DNA from: Paulownia fortunei | Taxonomy: Eukaryota; Streptophyta; Magnoliopsida; Lamiales; Paulowniaceae | Length of the DNA: 64,000 nt | Assembly: GCA_019321725.1 (NCBI GenBank) | Contig: CM033118.1 | Location: forward strand, 8,272,071-8,336,070 | Direction of reading: 5' to 3' | Shown here: positions 31,997-45,728 of the stretch, piece by piece | How positions within the stretch are numbered: the first letter of the stretch is position 1 | Layout: each line of letters starts with the position of its first letter | Notes under the pieces: generated by a model | The model's database searches: none | What the model was told of the DNA's origin: nothing | What the model saw: the letters and a program-made list of their open reading frames with translations, nothing else | Program-made: the position numbers and the translations under genes

Positions 31997-32731
31997 TCTT
32001 GTTGGAACTCTTGGAGAGGCCACCTATTGGCTTCATACCTTTAGATTTTGAGGAACACTTTCCTCTTCCCTTTTTACTCTTAGGTTTTGCAGCCTTTGAG
32101 TTAGATAAGGATCCCACAAGTATGACCGACTTGTCATTTTTCATAGTGGACTTAGTTGTCTTCAACATGTTAACCAACTCAGCAAGGCTAGTTTTTATTT
32201 TATGCATGTTGAAGTTGACAATGAAGGTGTCAAACGATGGAGGCAAAGACTGTAGGATGAGATCTAAAGAGAGCTCGTTATCCATAACGACTCCAAGTGA
32301 CTCGAGCTTTTCAATCAGGCTTATCATCTTCAATCCATGATCATGGACTGAAGAGCCCTCCGTCATATGGGTCCTGAAAGGCTCTTTGAGAGCTAATATC
32401 TCGCCTGCCTAGTATGGTCACCATACAACTCTTGTAAGTGAACATAGATATCATGCACATGGGCATGTACCTCATGTTGCCTCTGCAACTCATTTGACAT
32501 CGATGCCATCATATAGCATCGTGCTTGAAGATCATCATCAACCAGCGTGTTATAATCCGCAAACTCCTCCTTACTGGTGTATTTCAGCATGGCCCGTGGT
32601 GGGATCGCATCAAGTATGTAATCCCTCTTTTTAGATTGTAGAACAATTTGAAGGTTCCTCAACCAATCAACATAGTTGAGACCAGTTAATTTATTAGCAT
32701 CTAGAATTGATGCAAGTGGATTTTTAGTCAT
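31997..32731 (-). pseudogene. Copia gag (C1' copy), C-terminus lost in gap
   Basis: Identical to 16037-16771: the MTKNPLASILDANKL start at 32731, the frameshift near 32390, and the middle part with LQSLPPSFDTFIVNF. The zinc knuckle falls in the gap. Confidence 0.85.
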
Positions 32732-35700
32732 TTATAGACAATCTACAAATTTAAACAAGGCATAAAATTAGCATTCTTTCAAAATCATATTCATTATAAC
32801 ATGGTCTTAAGTAATAAATATCTCCCACTATTTTATTCGAATTCCATCACCCCTAATGGCAGTTCGAGAAATCTTATTTCGTAGTGGGCTTGAGGCCCAA
32901 TCAATATAGCGTATGCCCTAATTTTATGAGCTCATAAAATATATTGAAAAGTAGCAAACTTTTAACGATTATATCTCCATGCAACACTTAAGTTATTTTA
33001 CCTCACGTCTTCCTATATACCCCAATTTTATGAGCCATATGATACTAAATATCAAGCAAGACCCATCAAACCTCCATGTAGATGGAGCATAAAATGTTCC
33101 ACGACTCATGGCCAATGTAGAGGCGAGTCCATCTCATGGGCATCACCATGCTTAGTAGAGATCACAACTTTCCATTACAAAGTCATTCCACGACTCATGG
33201 CCAATGACAAAGTAAGGTAGCATCGTCATGTCAAATACTTTTAATGGCAGGCATGGATTATTATGTTCAAACTAATTTTGTCCATATTTGTTTGAAATAG
33301 GAATTCAAATTTTCTTTACTTGATTTTTTAAATTCAAGTGGCGTATTTATTTTAACCAACACTCATCAATTTTAATCATGGTTTATTTAATAAATTTGCA
33401 TTCAATTAACAACAAGCATATCATTTGAAAATATTAAATAAGTCCTACATATGCATCTAATACATACATAATCTGGATGATCATGCGCCAATCCTATGTA
33501 ATCTATCTGAGCCAAAAATGAATTTAGGTCAATCTAAGAGTAATAGAATGGAAATAAAATCTAATTTCTATTACATGAATATATCCCATATATTCATGGG
33601 TCTTATGTTGGTTCTTCGTCTTGATCCTTCTCCTTGTCCACTAAAAAGAAAAAAGAAAAACCTCACCCTATTCAACTCTCATTTCAAAAAATGTAAAGTA
33701 TATACAAGAAAAGAATAAAAGACTCGCAGGGCTCATTTAAAAAACTCAAAGATAAATAAATCCAATCACATTGGTCCAAATGGCTCTATGATCATCACAT
33801 ACATACTAATAAATACATCACATGAATTTATTAACACATGTAAATTTACTATCCTTTTAATTTGTAATTTCATGACTTGGGATAAAATCTCGATTTTAAA
33901 GAAAAACCTCTTTTTCAAAATTTTAAAATTAACACTTTAATTATAAAATCAAAAAATTGAATTTTGTAATTCAACATAACGAGGATGTCCATCATCCCTA
34001 CACATCGCACACATGGCACATTGCCGGCTGCGCTGTTGATGCGCAGTTAGTAGCACACTGCATGTGTTGCTGGCACGCGCGCTGCCTGGTGTTGTCCCAT
34101 GTTATTATTATTATTATTGTTATTATTATTATTATTCTGATCGAATCAAATTCAATCATACATGTTTTGTTTAACATTTAAATTAATTGCAAAATAATTT
34201 TATCTCAATCAGAATTACAATAAATCAATGTGAATTTAATAATTAAATTCACAGGCATAAATCGAATCCGATTGGAATTGTGTAAATTGTGGCTCTAAAA
34301 AACTTATAGCAATATTCCGGATCCGATGCAATCTTTAATGATCTCACAATTTCCAATGATTGTAGTAAAAATAATTACAGTTTCAATTCATACCTTTCCA
34401 TGCACTTCTACTGGCGTAGGGTATGAAGCAATTAATTGCTAGCCCCTTTTCTGAATTTAGTTTATAGGAATCCATGTATCTCCACTCTAAAGTGGTCCAC
34501 ACTTTGAGCAAGAACACAAAATTAAAATTTCGCTAGCAATTTTGATTTCTTTTCTAACCTAGTTTGTGGAGTGTGTATAAAGAGTATTAATTCTTCTAAT
34601 CAACTTGTGATAAAAGAATTAATACTTAAAATAAAAGATGGAATTTTTAGTGGGAAAAAAGTTGAATGAAGAAATAATTTTTCTTCTCTCTCTCTATGTG
34701 GCTAAAAATTAGAGGGATTAAAATTCTCTCTATAATTTTCGGTGATGATGTTTAAATAGGGGACTCAAAATTCCAAGAGTCCCACTCTTGGTATTTTGTA
34801 TCTCCTTTTGATTGGTTGGAAGATATTTTGGTTTATCTAAACTTCTTCTAATTTTATCCCTTTCATATCTTCTAAAGATATTTAAGGTTTCCCAAAATTC
34901 TAAACTCTTGACTTTCCATCATTTTTCGATCACCTTCACGGGCCTCTCTTATTGGGCTTTTGTGAATTGGGCTTGGACTCAAAATTAAATCCTATAATGA
35001 ATCAAATTAATTGTCTTAGCCCAAATTCAAGTAATTAATTCCATCTAGCCCACCTAATCAAATTAGGCTCAATTAAATAATTAAATTATTTAATTGAGTA
35101 AATTAATTAAATTAATTTATGGACTACACAATTGATTTGATCTAATCAAATAATTATTTCACTCCAATTGTATTCCCTAATCTTATTAAGTCCAATTAAA
35201 TAATTCAATTACTTAATTGAATAATTAAGTCAACTCCTTGAATTAATTTAAGCTCTATTTAATTAATCTTCATTAATTAATTAGATCCAACCCCTTGAAT
35301 CAATTGCTAAATTAGAAATGTTCTATCTCAAATTGTATGTGACCCTTTAGGTTCATAACTAAGCTATCAGCGGGCATGCAACATTTACAACTTATGAATA
35401 ATAATAATTATTCTGATTAGTTAATCCGCTTGAAATTAACTCCTTAATTTCAAGAACCTTACAAGTCATGGGAAACACCTAGCAAGTGTATCATGACTAC
35501 CTAGACTTAGGTAAAATAGTGAGTGTACCTATTTTAATTACGAGTATCACACACGTAAGGTCCTTCCATCAACTAATCTCCTGATTGAATTTAGAACATA
35601 GATTAATAGTCGAAATCCTAATTGCTCAATAACTATGATTCTATTTCAAGTTTTAATGACTCATAACGAATTGTCAGAAAACCTCCATCTAACATTCATC

Positions 35701-36300
35701 CTGTCTTGGCCAAGGACTTCTGAGTCATGAATTATGAAAATAAAGGAGATTCACTTATTTTGCCAAACAAGTGATGAATCCTTTGTTGACCACTCATTAA
35801 CCTCCATATATACCATGCAACATCTAATATATCCCCTTTGTGATTGTTAGGCAATCAAAAGATACATCAAAATAAAACACAACATGCACAAGACTATCAT
35901 GTTGCCTCAAGTCAAAGGACTAATTGTGTATTATTGTAACATGGAAATTCTTATTTTAACAAACAAGTTTCTAATTAAGAATTTTCAATGGGCCTATTCA
36001 GTGTACTTGTTCCCTAACAAGCACTCGCATACATGCACTAGCATCACTATGCTAATATCCATGTAGCGAGATATCCTCCTTGACTCAGAACTAATTTAAG
36101 ACCAAAGTCAAAGAGGTATATTTCATGATCACCATCAAATACGTGACCATGCCCTGTGGCTAAGTTTGGTGTAGGAATTTTATCTAATTACAAGATGCAA
36201 TTAATAATAAAGAAATTTACCTATTTTATTTATATGATTTGAAAAAGATTATTTTTTACAAATAAAAAAATATAAAGGCGCACAATCTAATTGACGTGCT
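31997..36300 (-). mobile_element. C1' : gag, leader and 5' LTR (second copy)
   Basis: Minus-strand Copia part identical to 16037-20340. Leader 32732-34288 carries the paired motifs at 33099-33117 and 33188-33206 and a GC-rich island near 33995-34100. LTR at 34313-36300 with TATTTAAA at 34751-34758. If the join is right it forms the 5' part of C4. Confidence 0.8.
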
Positions 36301-38900
36301 TAGATTAATTATTGGTGTAATTAAGAGTACAAGCCTAATTCAAAATGGCCCATTAGGAGAGACCTACTAGAATTGTTGGGAGAAGATGTAGTTCTAAGAA
36401 GAGGATATTCTTGGAATTATCTAATAGAATTACATAAAATATCTAAAAGTATCTTGAGAACATACAAGAGATAGAGTTGAATATTTTTGGAATATCTTGT
36501 GATCAACCAAAATTCTTCCAATCAATTAAAATGGGGACCAAAATTTACTAGGAGTGGGACTCTTAAATTTGCAGCCATCATTATAAAATCATGACGGCCA
36601 AAAATTGCTAAGGGTTGGGCACTCTTGAAATTTTCAGCCACTTTAAAAAAAGTAGAGAAAATAGTATTCTCTCAAAAACACCATATTTTATCTTCTTCTT
36701 TTAAATCAAAAGTTCCATCTTCTGATCAAAGTATTCAATTCTTATTACCACCTATTGGTTTAAAAATTAAAATTCACTTCAAATCACTCCAAAACTAGAT
36801 TAATAAAGGAATTAAAATTGCTAGCGGGATTCTAATTATGTGCTCATGCCCGAAGCGTGGACTTCAATAGAGGGAAGATGCCTAGATCCATGCAAATCAA
36901 TTTTAGTAGGAAAGCTAGCAATCGATTGCTTCTACCTCTTCTACAAACTAGAGTGCTCAAAGGTATAAATCCAAAATCTATTTTTTGTTTAGTTAAGATA
37001 ATTGAAAATGCAAAATCGATAATCATATCAAACCAGGGGTGCTGCCAATTTTTAATTTTCACTACGCACACCCTATGGTTAAGAGAACCCAATATTGATA
37101 TCAGAGTTATGGTTTACACAATTCTAATTGAGTTTTGATTTATACCTTTAGGATTTAATTGTTAAGTTCTGTATTAAATTATGATTTATTATTGAGATTT
37201 ACTTGTTTTGGAATTTATTTTAATTATTAAATTTGCATATGATAAAACATCACAGGACCAACGCCAGATCACGGTAGCTATCGTTGAGCCAGGGGTAGGA
37301 GCACCACTAGATGAACGTGCACAGGACCTACTGCTCGTGTGCATTGTTTGCCTATAGTGCACTAGCCCAGGCACATAGGCAACCGCTGTGGTAGTGGCTA
37401 TGAGAGGCACACAAATATTACATGCAAAGTTGGAGGATGCATGCGCACGTGCAGCGATGGGTGTTGGGCACCTGACGTGCCTGCGCGGGCGCACTAGTAG
37501 TAGGGCTATACATGCACCCATGCGATGGGCACACGCACAACAGGGTGGGCATGCACGCTCGCTGGGTAGGTGTGTGCTCCAGCTATAAGAGCCAACATGC
37601 TTGCATTGATGAGCATGCTGCTGTGTGGGCAGCACGCTGCTGCATGTTGGGCTTTTGGACAGCCCCGCATATCGGGTTGCAAAATTTAATTTTTGGGATT
37701 TTTAAGTAAATTGTTGATTTTAAATTTCTGAAAATGGTTTTTTCATGAAAAATCAAAATTGTGTCTCAAGTCATGAAATTTATAATTTCAAAGGATGGTA
37801 AAATTCACATGCTTTGATAAATTCGCGTGATGTATTTATGAGCATGTATGGGATGATCATGGAGTTATTGACCAATGTGATTAGATTATATTTTTAGGTT
37901 TTAAAATAGGTCTTATATATATGTTATTCTATTTTTGTATGTACTTTTCATTTTTGAAATGTAAAGAGAGTAGCATAGAAGTGAGGTTTACTTTTTATTT
38001 TTGATGGACAAGAAAAAAGACCAAGGCAGAGAATTAAGAGAAGGCCCATGAATGTATGGGATATATTCATGTAATAGAAATAATTTCAATTTTTATTTGT
38101 TACCCTTAAATTCATTTTTGGCTCAAATGGATCACATAAGATTGACTCATGATCATCTAGTTATGTATCGATTAGATACATGCATAGGGTTTATTTAATG
38201 CTTTCAATGGTATGCTTGCTATCAATTGAATACAAACTCATTGAATAAATAAAGATAAAAAAATTAATGAGGACTTGGTTAAAATGAATACCCCACTTGA
38301 ATTAAAAATCAAGTAAAGGAATTTTTTAAAAAATTCAAGTAAATATGGATAAAATTGGGTCGGACCCAATAATTCATGCCTACCATCAAAAGTAGACAAC
38401 ATGATGATTCTATCTGACTTAGTTATTAGCCATGAGTCATGGGCTGACTTTGTAATGAAAGTTGTGATCTCTACTAAGCATAGCGATGCCCATGGGATGG
38501 ACTCGTCTTTATGTTGACCATGAGTCATAGAACGTTTTGATGCTCAATCTATATGGAGGTTTTATGGGTCTTACTTAACACTTAGTATCATGTGGGCTCA
38601 TAAAATTAGGGCATGTGGAAAGAAGTGAGGTAAAATATCACGGGGTTGTATGGAGATACAATCGTTAAAAGTTAAGCACCTTTCAATATGTTTTATGGGC
38701 TTATAAAATTGAAGGCATATGACATAGTGATTGGGCATCAAGCCCATTAGGAGATATGATTTCCCGAATTCCCATTAGGGGCGATGAAATTCGAATAAAA
38801 TAGTGGAGATATTTATAATTAAAAACCTTGTTATAAATGGATATGATTTTGAAAGAATGCTCATTTGTCATGTTGTTGTTTTTTTAGATTATGTATAAAA

Positions 38901-39770
38901 ATGGATAAAAATCATATTGCCTCAATCTTGGACACTAATAAATTAAGTGGACCTAATTTTGTCGATTGGTTGAGAAATCTCAAAATTATGTATAATCTGA
39001 GAAAAGATCATATATCCTTGAAATCCTCCACCGACAAGCCCGTCGGTAGATGGGATAGAGGAAGAGCTTGCAGAATATCAATAAGAAGTTGATGATGATC
39101 TATAGGTGCAATGCTATATGATGGCATCAATGTCGAACGATTTGCAGAGGCAACATGAGACACATATCATGTGCATGATATCTACATTCACCTATAACAT
39201 TTGTATGGTGAACATACTTGGCAAGTGAGATATTAGATCTCAAAAGAGCTTTTTAGGAACTGTATGATGGAGGGCTCTTTAGTCGATGATCATGGATTGA
39301 AGATGATATGCCTGATAGAAAGCCTCAAGTCCCTTGAAGTCGTTGTGGACACCAAACTCTATATGGATCTCATCTTGTAGTCTCTGCCTCCATTGTTTGA
39401 CACCTTCGTTGTCAACTTCAATATGCATAAGATGGAAACTAGCCTTGTTAAACTGATTAACATGTTGAAGATGTTGATTCCACAATAGCAAGGGACAAGC
39501 AGTCATGCTTATTGGATCCTCTTCCAAATCAAAAACTATAAATCCCAAGAAGAAGAAGGGAAAGAGGAAAGGTTCCTTGAAGGCTAACAAGATGAAGACA
39601 TTTGGTAGAGTCTCGAAAGGTTCTAATAAGATCGATGAAAAGTGTCATTACTGCGACAAACCTGGGCACTGGAAGAGGAATTGTAAGGAGTACCTTATTA
39701 GCTTGAAGAGTTCAAGTATATATATTTTGTTGAAATTAACTTATCTATTAATGATGTTTCTTAGGTATTG
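38901..39770 (+). pseudogene. Copia gag (C2' copy)
   Basis: Same as 22941-23810, including the intact zinc knuckle (39643-39684) and the same frameshifts. Confidence 0.82.
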
Positions 39771-40247
39771 GATATCGGCTATGGGTCTCATCTTTGCAAT
39801 GATTTGCAGGTGATGGCAAGAAGTGAAAGCTAAGTAGATGAGAGACAATCCTGTGGCTGGGGAATGAAATAAAGGTTGCTGCATTAGCCATAGGAACTGC
39901 TAACTTAGCTTTAGGCAATGGAGTTATTTTAGTATTGAATGATTATCTTTATGTTCGAGAGTTAGTTAAGAACATTATCTCTATTCCTATTTTGGATGTA
40001 GATGGTTATTGTTTTATAATAAAGGATGGAAGTTGTTCCATCTTCAAATGTTCTATTTTGATTTACACTGGCATTTTGATGAATAGTTTATATACTGTTA
40101 CTCCTTATAATTCAATTTTCCATGTTTAAAAAAATAAAAGAATATTAGATAATCATAATCTAAGATTGTTATGGCATGCTAGATTAGGTTATATCTCTAA
40201 AACAAGTTGGCCTAATTGCTTAATATTGAGAATGAGCAAGGAATGCC
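39771..40247 (+). pseudogene. Copia protease and pre-integrase start (C2' copy)
   Basis: Same as 23811-24287; DIG at 39771-39779, LWHARLGYISKTSW from about 40171. Confidence 0.8.
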
Positions 40248-41665
40248 TGTTAGAGCGCCCGATGAGCCAATTGATTTGGCCATACTTATACTCTTATAGA
40301 AATAATTTTATTATATTAATATCATTAATTGACAATCTTCATCTTAAATTCATTCTAAAAATTAGATGAAGTCTTTACATCACATATAACTATAGGGTGT
40401 GGTCGCACATATGATAGTGATCATGAAATATGCCTCTTAGGCAGTGGTTTTAAAAATGTTCTAAGTCAAGAATCATTGATATAGGACATCAATGATCCTA
40501 TTAAGACTTGCACATATGATGAAGGCTGGAAATAAGGATGCCTCATTCCATGGGCATTAGTGCAGAGACACTAGTGCATGTATGCTGGTGCTTGTTGGGG
40601 AATAAATACACTAAACTCCCTGCTTGGAAATTCCAATTAGAAATATTTTATTGTCGAATTGAAATTTTCTCGTTAAGATATTGCAAGAATTAGTCTTGGA
40701 CTTGAGGCACCATGGTAACCTTATGCATGACATATTGATTATGAGCCCTACATATGATCAAGTTAATTAATTTATATTATCAATTAATTAAATTGGGCAT
40801 ATTAAATAATGGGATTATTTAATAGGTTCTAATATGATTAAAAAGTCCAAGTGGAACCAATTAGTTAATTAATTGGATCAATTAATGAGTTATGCTTATT
40901 TAATTGATGGGGATCAATTAAATGGACTTAATTAAATTAATCAAAGTCCAAGCCTAAGATAATAGGCTGGTAGGAGGTCCATTAGGAAGTTTAATTACAA
41001 TAATGAAATTTATCTTAGAGTTTGATGGAAAGAAGGAATCAAATGAGTAAAGGAGCATGTGAAAACCAAGTGGGATTAGGATTGGAGGAGTCCTATAAGA
41101 GGACTCTCCTTTGTGGCCAAAATCATGAGCTTCCTCCTTTCTCCCTCCTTCTTGATTCATTTCTTCCATGAAAAGGTTCCATATTTTGATCATGGTTCAA
41201 TTCTTCTATTCATTAGTTGATCTAAGAATTGAACTCCACATATTCTAAAGTAGAATAAAGCCTTTGTAATCTACTAGTATGGATTCAATTGGAGTAAAAA
41301 TTCCCAACATGTGGATATATGCTTAGAGGGCTGGCACTTGGAACTCTAAACGAACCTTTCCAACATGAGGGGCTTTGATTCAAGATTTGCAAAAGCAGTT
41401 CATGGATAGATTTAAGATTCACAAAGGAGTTCGAGGAAATAAAATGATTTGAATTGTTGCTTGCATCTTTATCAGACAGACTACAAATTAAGGTAAGGAT
41501 TTTTGAAGCATTCTTGGTATAAGTATCAGAAAACGCACAATTGAGTAATTGCAAAAGAGTTTCGAGATGTGTTTTTAATTACATGCAATGTAATATTTGT
41601 TTTCATTATTGAAGAATTTTAAATTCCGCTGCATATATATTTCCCAGGACTGCGTAAACCCAACA
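40248..41665 (+). repeat. 5' LTR of C3'
   Basis: Identical to 24288-25705, followed by the primer site TTGGTATTAGAGCCA at 41666-41680. Confidence 0.87.
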
Positions 41666-42032
41666 TTGGTATTAGAGCCAAAGTTCATGCGTTTCTATTA
41701 CTTTTTGATTATATTTATTTAATATATGTGATAAATTGAATATTTATATATGTGATTGATTATGAATAAAAAAATTTATTTATTTGGGATCTTGTGTTTA
41801 TCATTTTCAATTGTTGAATTGAACAAACAAAATAAAAAAATGACCAAAAATCCACGCGCATAATTCCTAGCAGGCACTGGCACCGTGGCTCTAGGGTTTC
41901 TGCTGCACTGGTATTACGATGCTAGTGAGGAAGTGGGGTTGGCGCCGCAGTGCCAGTCGAAACTATTGTGTGCAGTTTTTCGAGTGACAATACATGCGAA
42001 TGCCTCTTTTGTTCCGTCTAAATTGTGTAATT

Positions 42033-44611
42033 GTTATGCAATTAATTTGTTTTAATTCTTAAAACATGAAAGAAGTTCAAAACGAAATAAATTACCACAA
42101 GAGTTGATTTTGTGATTAAAAAATATAAATCTTGAGTTCAAGATTTCAAATTCTACATTCAAGAATTTGATTCTTGAATTCAAGACTTCATGATTTTTGA
42201 AATCTTGAAACTTTTGATTCAAGAACTTTCATATTTTTGAAATCTTAAAAAATATTGATTTAATCAAGAAAATTGATTTCTTGATCAGGAAAATTAGTTT
42301 GTGGTAGTATATCAGCATGCTACTACTTTTGATAGAAGGCATGGACGATTGGGTCCCTCCCAATATTGCCCATTTGCACTTGATAACAAACTAATCAAGG
42401 TTCTCAACTTGTAATATTTTCAAGTGAGCATCGTACTAAATTTATTATGCAAGATCTTATCATTTTCTTCTCTTGTTTAAGGGCAAGCATACATCATAAG
42501 GAAGTATTAAATAAATACAATATGCATCACATACACACTAATATAAATGGATGATCATGAGCTTTTAATCCTATGTGATCCACTTGAGCCAAAGTGGATC
42601 AAGATCAATCTAAGGGTGACAATTAAAATACAAATAGAGTTATCTATTAAATAAATACATCCCACACATTCATGGGCCTTGATTCCTCACTTTTCCTCTA
42701 TCTTCTTTCCATCTTCTTGTAATGTCTGCCAAATTACAAGAAGATTAACTTCATCACCTAATTCTATTCTCATTACATTTACTAAAACTACAAGAAACCT
42801 TATTCCAAGGGGAGGTACATAGAAGGGAGATAAAAGTACATCAAGAATAAAAACTAGAGAAATGCAAGACTCGCAGGCCTCATTTTAATTAATCCAAAAC
42901 TAATCATGCATAAAATTAAACCAATCACATTGGCCTAGGCTCCATGACCATCGAACTAATATACTTAACCAAAATCATCACATGATAATTAAAGTATATA
43001 AATTTTTTTATTACGTTATGTGAAATTTCTTTCAAATTTGGTATTAAGATTCTTGATTTTTTAAGAAAAATAATTTTTCATAAAACTAATAATTAATTTC
43101 TGTGCAACATTTTCTTATCAAAATGAAATAGGAATAAGTCTCAACTTTTGCCTCTTTCTTGATCACCATCAAGAATTCTTGATTTCTTGATCTCATGAAA
43201 AAATCTTGGAAAAACTTAATGTCAGTTGGCTACGAGTCGTGGGATGTGCTAAGTGTTGGCAAGTTGTGACCACTTCTAAGCATTAAGATGCCCATAGGGT
43301 GGACTCATCTTTATCATTGGCCACGAGTCATAGGTTATTTAGATGCTCCATCTATGTGGATGTTTGATGGGTAATGCTTGACACTTAGTACGATATGGAC
43401 TCATAAAATTAGGGTGTATGGCAAGAGGTGAGACAAAATAAATTGAGGGTTGCAGGGGGATGTAATTGCTATTATTGTTAGCTACCGCCATATGGGATCA
43501 TAACAATAGGGTGTATGGCAAGGCTAATTAGATCTCAAGCCTACTAGAAAATTGAATTTGCCGAATTTCCATCTAGAGGGTGATGGGATTTAAATAAAAT
43601 AGTATGAGACATTTATGATTAAAGACTAAATTATAAATAGACATTAATAGAATGAATGCTAAATTTTATACCTCACATAGGATAATAATTATCACTAGTA
43701 ATTCCACATAGGATAATCTAGACAAACAAATAAACTTACAAGATCAATCTATCCGAAATGATAGATGTTTGTCACCATTGTGGATATTTAGGGCATAGAG
43801 AGAGAAAGTGCAAGTATTGACTTGCTTAGTTGAATTAGAAGGGGTTCTAATTCAAATTTACACATTTTTTATGTCAACCATTAAGGTTGATAAATTTTTC
43901 TTGGGTATTGGATACTGGATATGATCCTATCTCTGCAAGGGGTTATAGAGGATGGCAAGAAAATAGAGACAAAGATAAAGGACGATCCTTAAGATTGAGA
44001 TTAAAGCAAGAGTTGCTTTGTTGGCTATAAGAATGATCAATCAACTGTGGATGGAATTAGGATAGCATTAGTTATTTGTCTTTGCTACCTCGATAAATAA
44101 ACTATATAATCCCAACATTACATGCTATATAATCAACAAAGTAAAATTAGAATTAGATAATCAAAACAATACATATTTGTGGTTAAGCAAGATTATGTCG
44201 TATCTCTGAAGAAAGAGTTCACAAGATGGCACATTTGCTTGATCTCTTGGACTTGCATAAGGTGCTGACTTGTAAATCTTGTCTCAAGGGAAAGATGACC
44301 AAATGATCATTTGTGAGACAAATGGACAGACAACTCATTTGGATTTGATCCAAATGGACATAAGCAATCTACTAAGTGTTACTGTACAAGCAAACTATTC
44401 TTATTTCATTATTCTAAGATCCTTTGAAGGGTTCAAATAATTTAGACATGAAGTAGAGAATTAAGTCGGCCAAAGTATTAAATCTATTGAAGTAGAGAAT
44501 TAAGTCGACCAAAGTATTAAATCCATTGATGTAACCAAGGGCGAGAATATTAAAGTGGTAAGTTCTTTGATTATCTACAAAGAATTAAATTCTCTCTTTA
44601 AGTGAATCCAT
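42033..44611. repeat. Diverged repeat, copy 2
   Basis: Partner of 26073-28658. The overall length differs by only a few bases because insertions and deletions nearly cancel. Confidence 0.85.
43690..44611 (+). pseudogene. Copia zinc knuckle, protease and integrase remnants (C3')
   Basis: Same decayed pieces as 27781-28658: zinc knuckle CHHCGYLGHRERKC near 43768-43811, protease block near 43905, CKSCLKGKMTK near 44273 and the duplicated integrase segment. Point differences from C3 include CLKG against CLKV. Confidence 0.75.
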
Positions 44612-45239
44612 AAACATGCCTAAATATTGAAAGAAAACATACTTCAAATTCTAATTAAGAAATTATTCAAGAGTTACGGAAAGGGAGAATAGATCTAAGT
44701 TATAGTCTTTAGGTTGACTTTATTACCTCTTCTTGGGAGTTGACAAGATGTAATCTAGATATCTTATGTTCGTTACCTTTTCCATAGTAGTGCTTGGATT
44801 GGTGTTGATCACCTCATATTAAGGGGTTTGATTTTCTCCACATAGGCCTCACCTTGCATGATTGATCTTAACCTTGGTCGTGGATTACCCAAAAAAAATT
44901 TAATTTCACATGAAAACGCTTATTGTAGGGCAAATCGACATCAAAACTTGCAAGGTATGCCACCAAGCTTTAATCTTCTATCTATCCTCCTTTTGAATTT
45001 GCCAAGTATGCTTCTAATTCTTCCTTCAACTTATTTTTTTGCACAAGCTCAAAAACATCTATTTGAGAATAATTGAGCTTGTCTGTCAAATGACTTATTC
45101 CTTTAAGCACATTGAAATTAGCATGCTCATCTCTTTTTTTTTCCTTGAAATCACAATGCACGCCTATAATAATTTTTCTTTGAAATCAATGACCAACGGG
45201 TCAAGTGCATCAATTTTATAACACATGCTCTTATCCATT
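44612..45239 (-). other. Left end of G2, no clear gene
   Basis: Expected place for the protease-RT spacer. I see only fragmentary coding similarity and several stops on the minus strand. The plus-strand frames at 44858-45221 are chance. Confidence 0.4.
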
Positions 45240-45728
45240 TGATACTTTATGACTTTAAAAACATCAAAAGTTACTTGTTCATCCCCTTATTCTAAGTATC
45301 AAATTTTCTAGTTACATATCAATCAAAGTTTTACCCATAACTAGGAAAGGTCTACGTAGAATAAGGGGCACACCAACATCTTCCTCATTATCTAAGCCAA
45401 GAATATCAACTAGGAAAATAAACTTTTCTACCTTTACTAGCATGTGCTCAACAATACCTCATGGATGCTTGATAGACCAATATCTCCCTAAGCATAAGCT
45501 TTCTATAAACTGACAAAGGTATACGATTAATGCTTGCTCCCAAATCACATAAGGGAATAGAGATGGAAAGTGGACCAATAGTGCAAGGTTTAGAAAAACC
45601 TAGGGGTCCTTAAGCTTTGGAGAAATATTATTTTAGATAATTGTCGAGCACTTCTCGGTCAAGTTCACTTTTTCATGTTCCTCCCATTTTCTTTTGTTTG
45701 ATAAGATTTTATTAAAAAATCAAGTATG
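45240..45728 (-). pseudogene. Gypsy protease (G2), decayed
   Basis: Minus-strand pieces read IPLCDLGASINRIPLSVY, with the DLGA active site at 45535-45546, and further on FIFLVDILGLDNEEDVGVPL. These are the start and the later part of a plant Gypsy protease. Stops and frame changes interrupt it. Confidence 0.75.

Larger units (their letters stand above)
36301..40247 (+). mobile_element. C2' (second copy of C2)
   Basis: Identical to 20341-24287: LTR remnant 36301-37094, primer site 37095-37110, leader 37111-38900 with its GC-rich island near 37255-37680, gag and protease, cut at 40247 by the C3' LTR. Confidence 0.82.
31997..42032. repeat. Long exact repeat, copy 2
   Basis: Copy of 16037-26072 at offset 15960, beginning at the first base after the gap. 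Every translated frame that I compared is unchanged, including the GC-rich leader stretches and the ATT microsatellite. Confidence 0.9.
40248..44611 (+). mobile_element. C3' (second, partly diverged copy of C3)
   Basis: LTR 40248-41665 and the start of the leader are identical to C3. From 42033 on the leader, zinc knuckle, protease and integrase remnants match C3 with substitutions and indels. It shares the C3 gag deletion and the 39-bp duplication in the integrase remnant (44454-44530), so both copies descend from one insertion. It ends at 44611 against G2. Confidence 0.82.
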
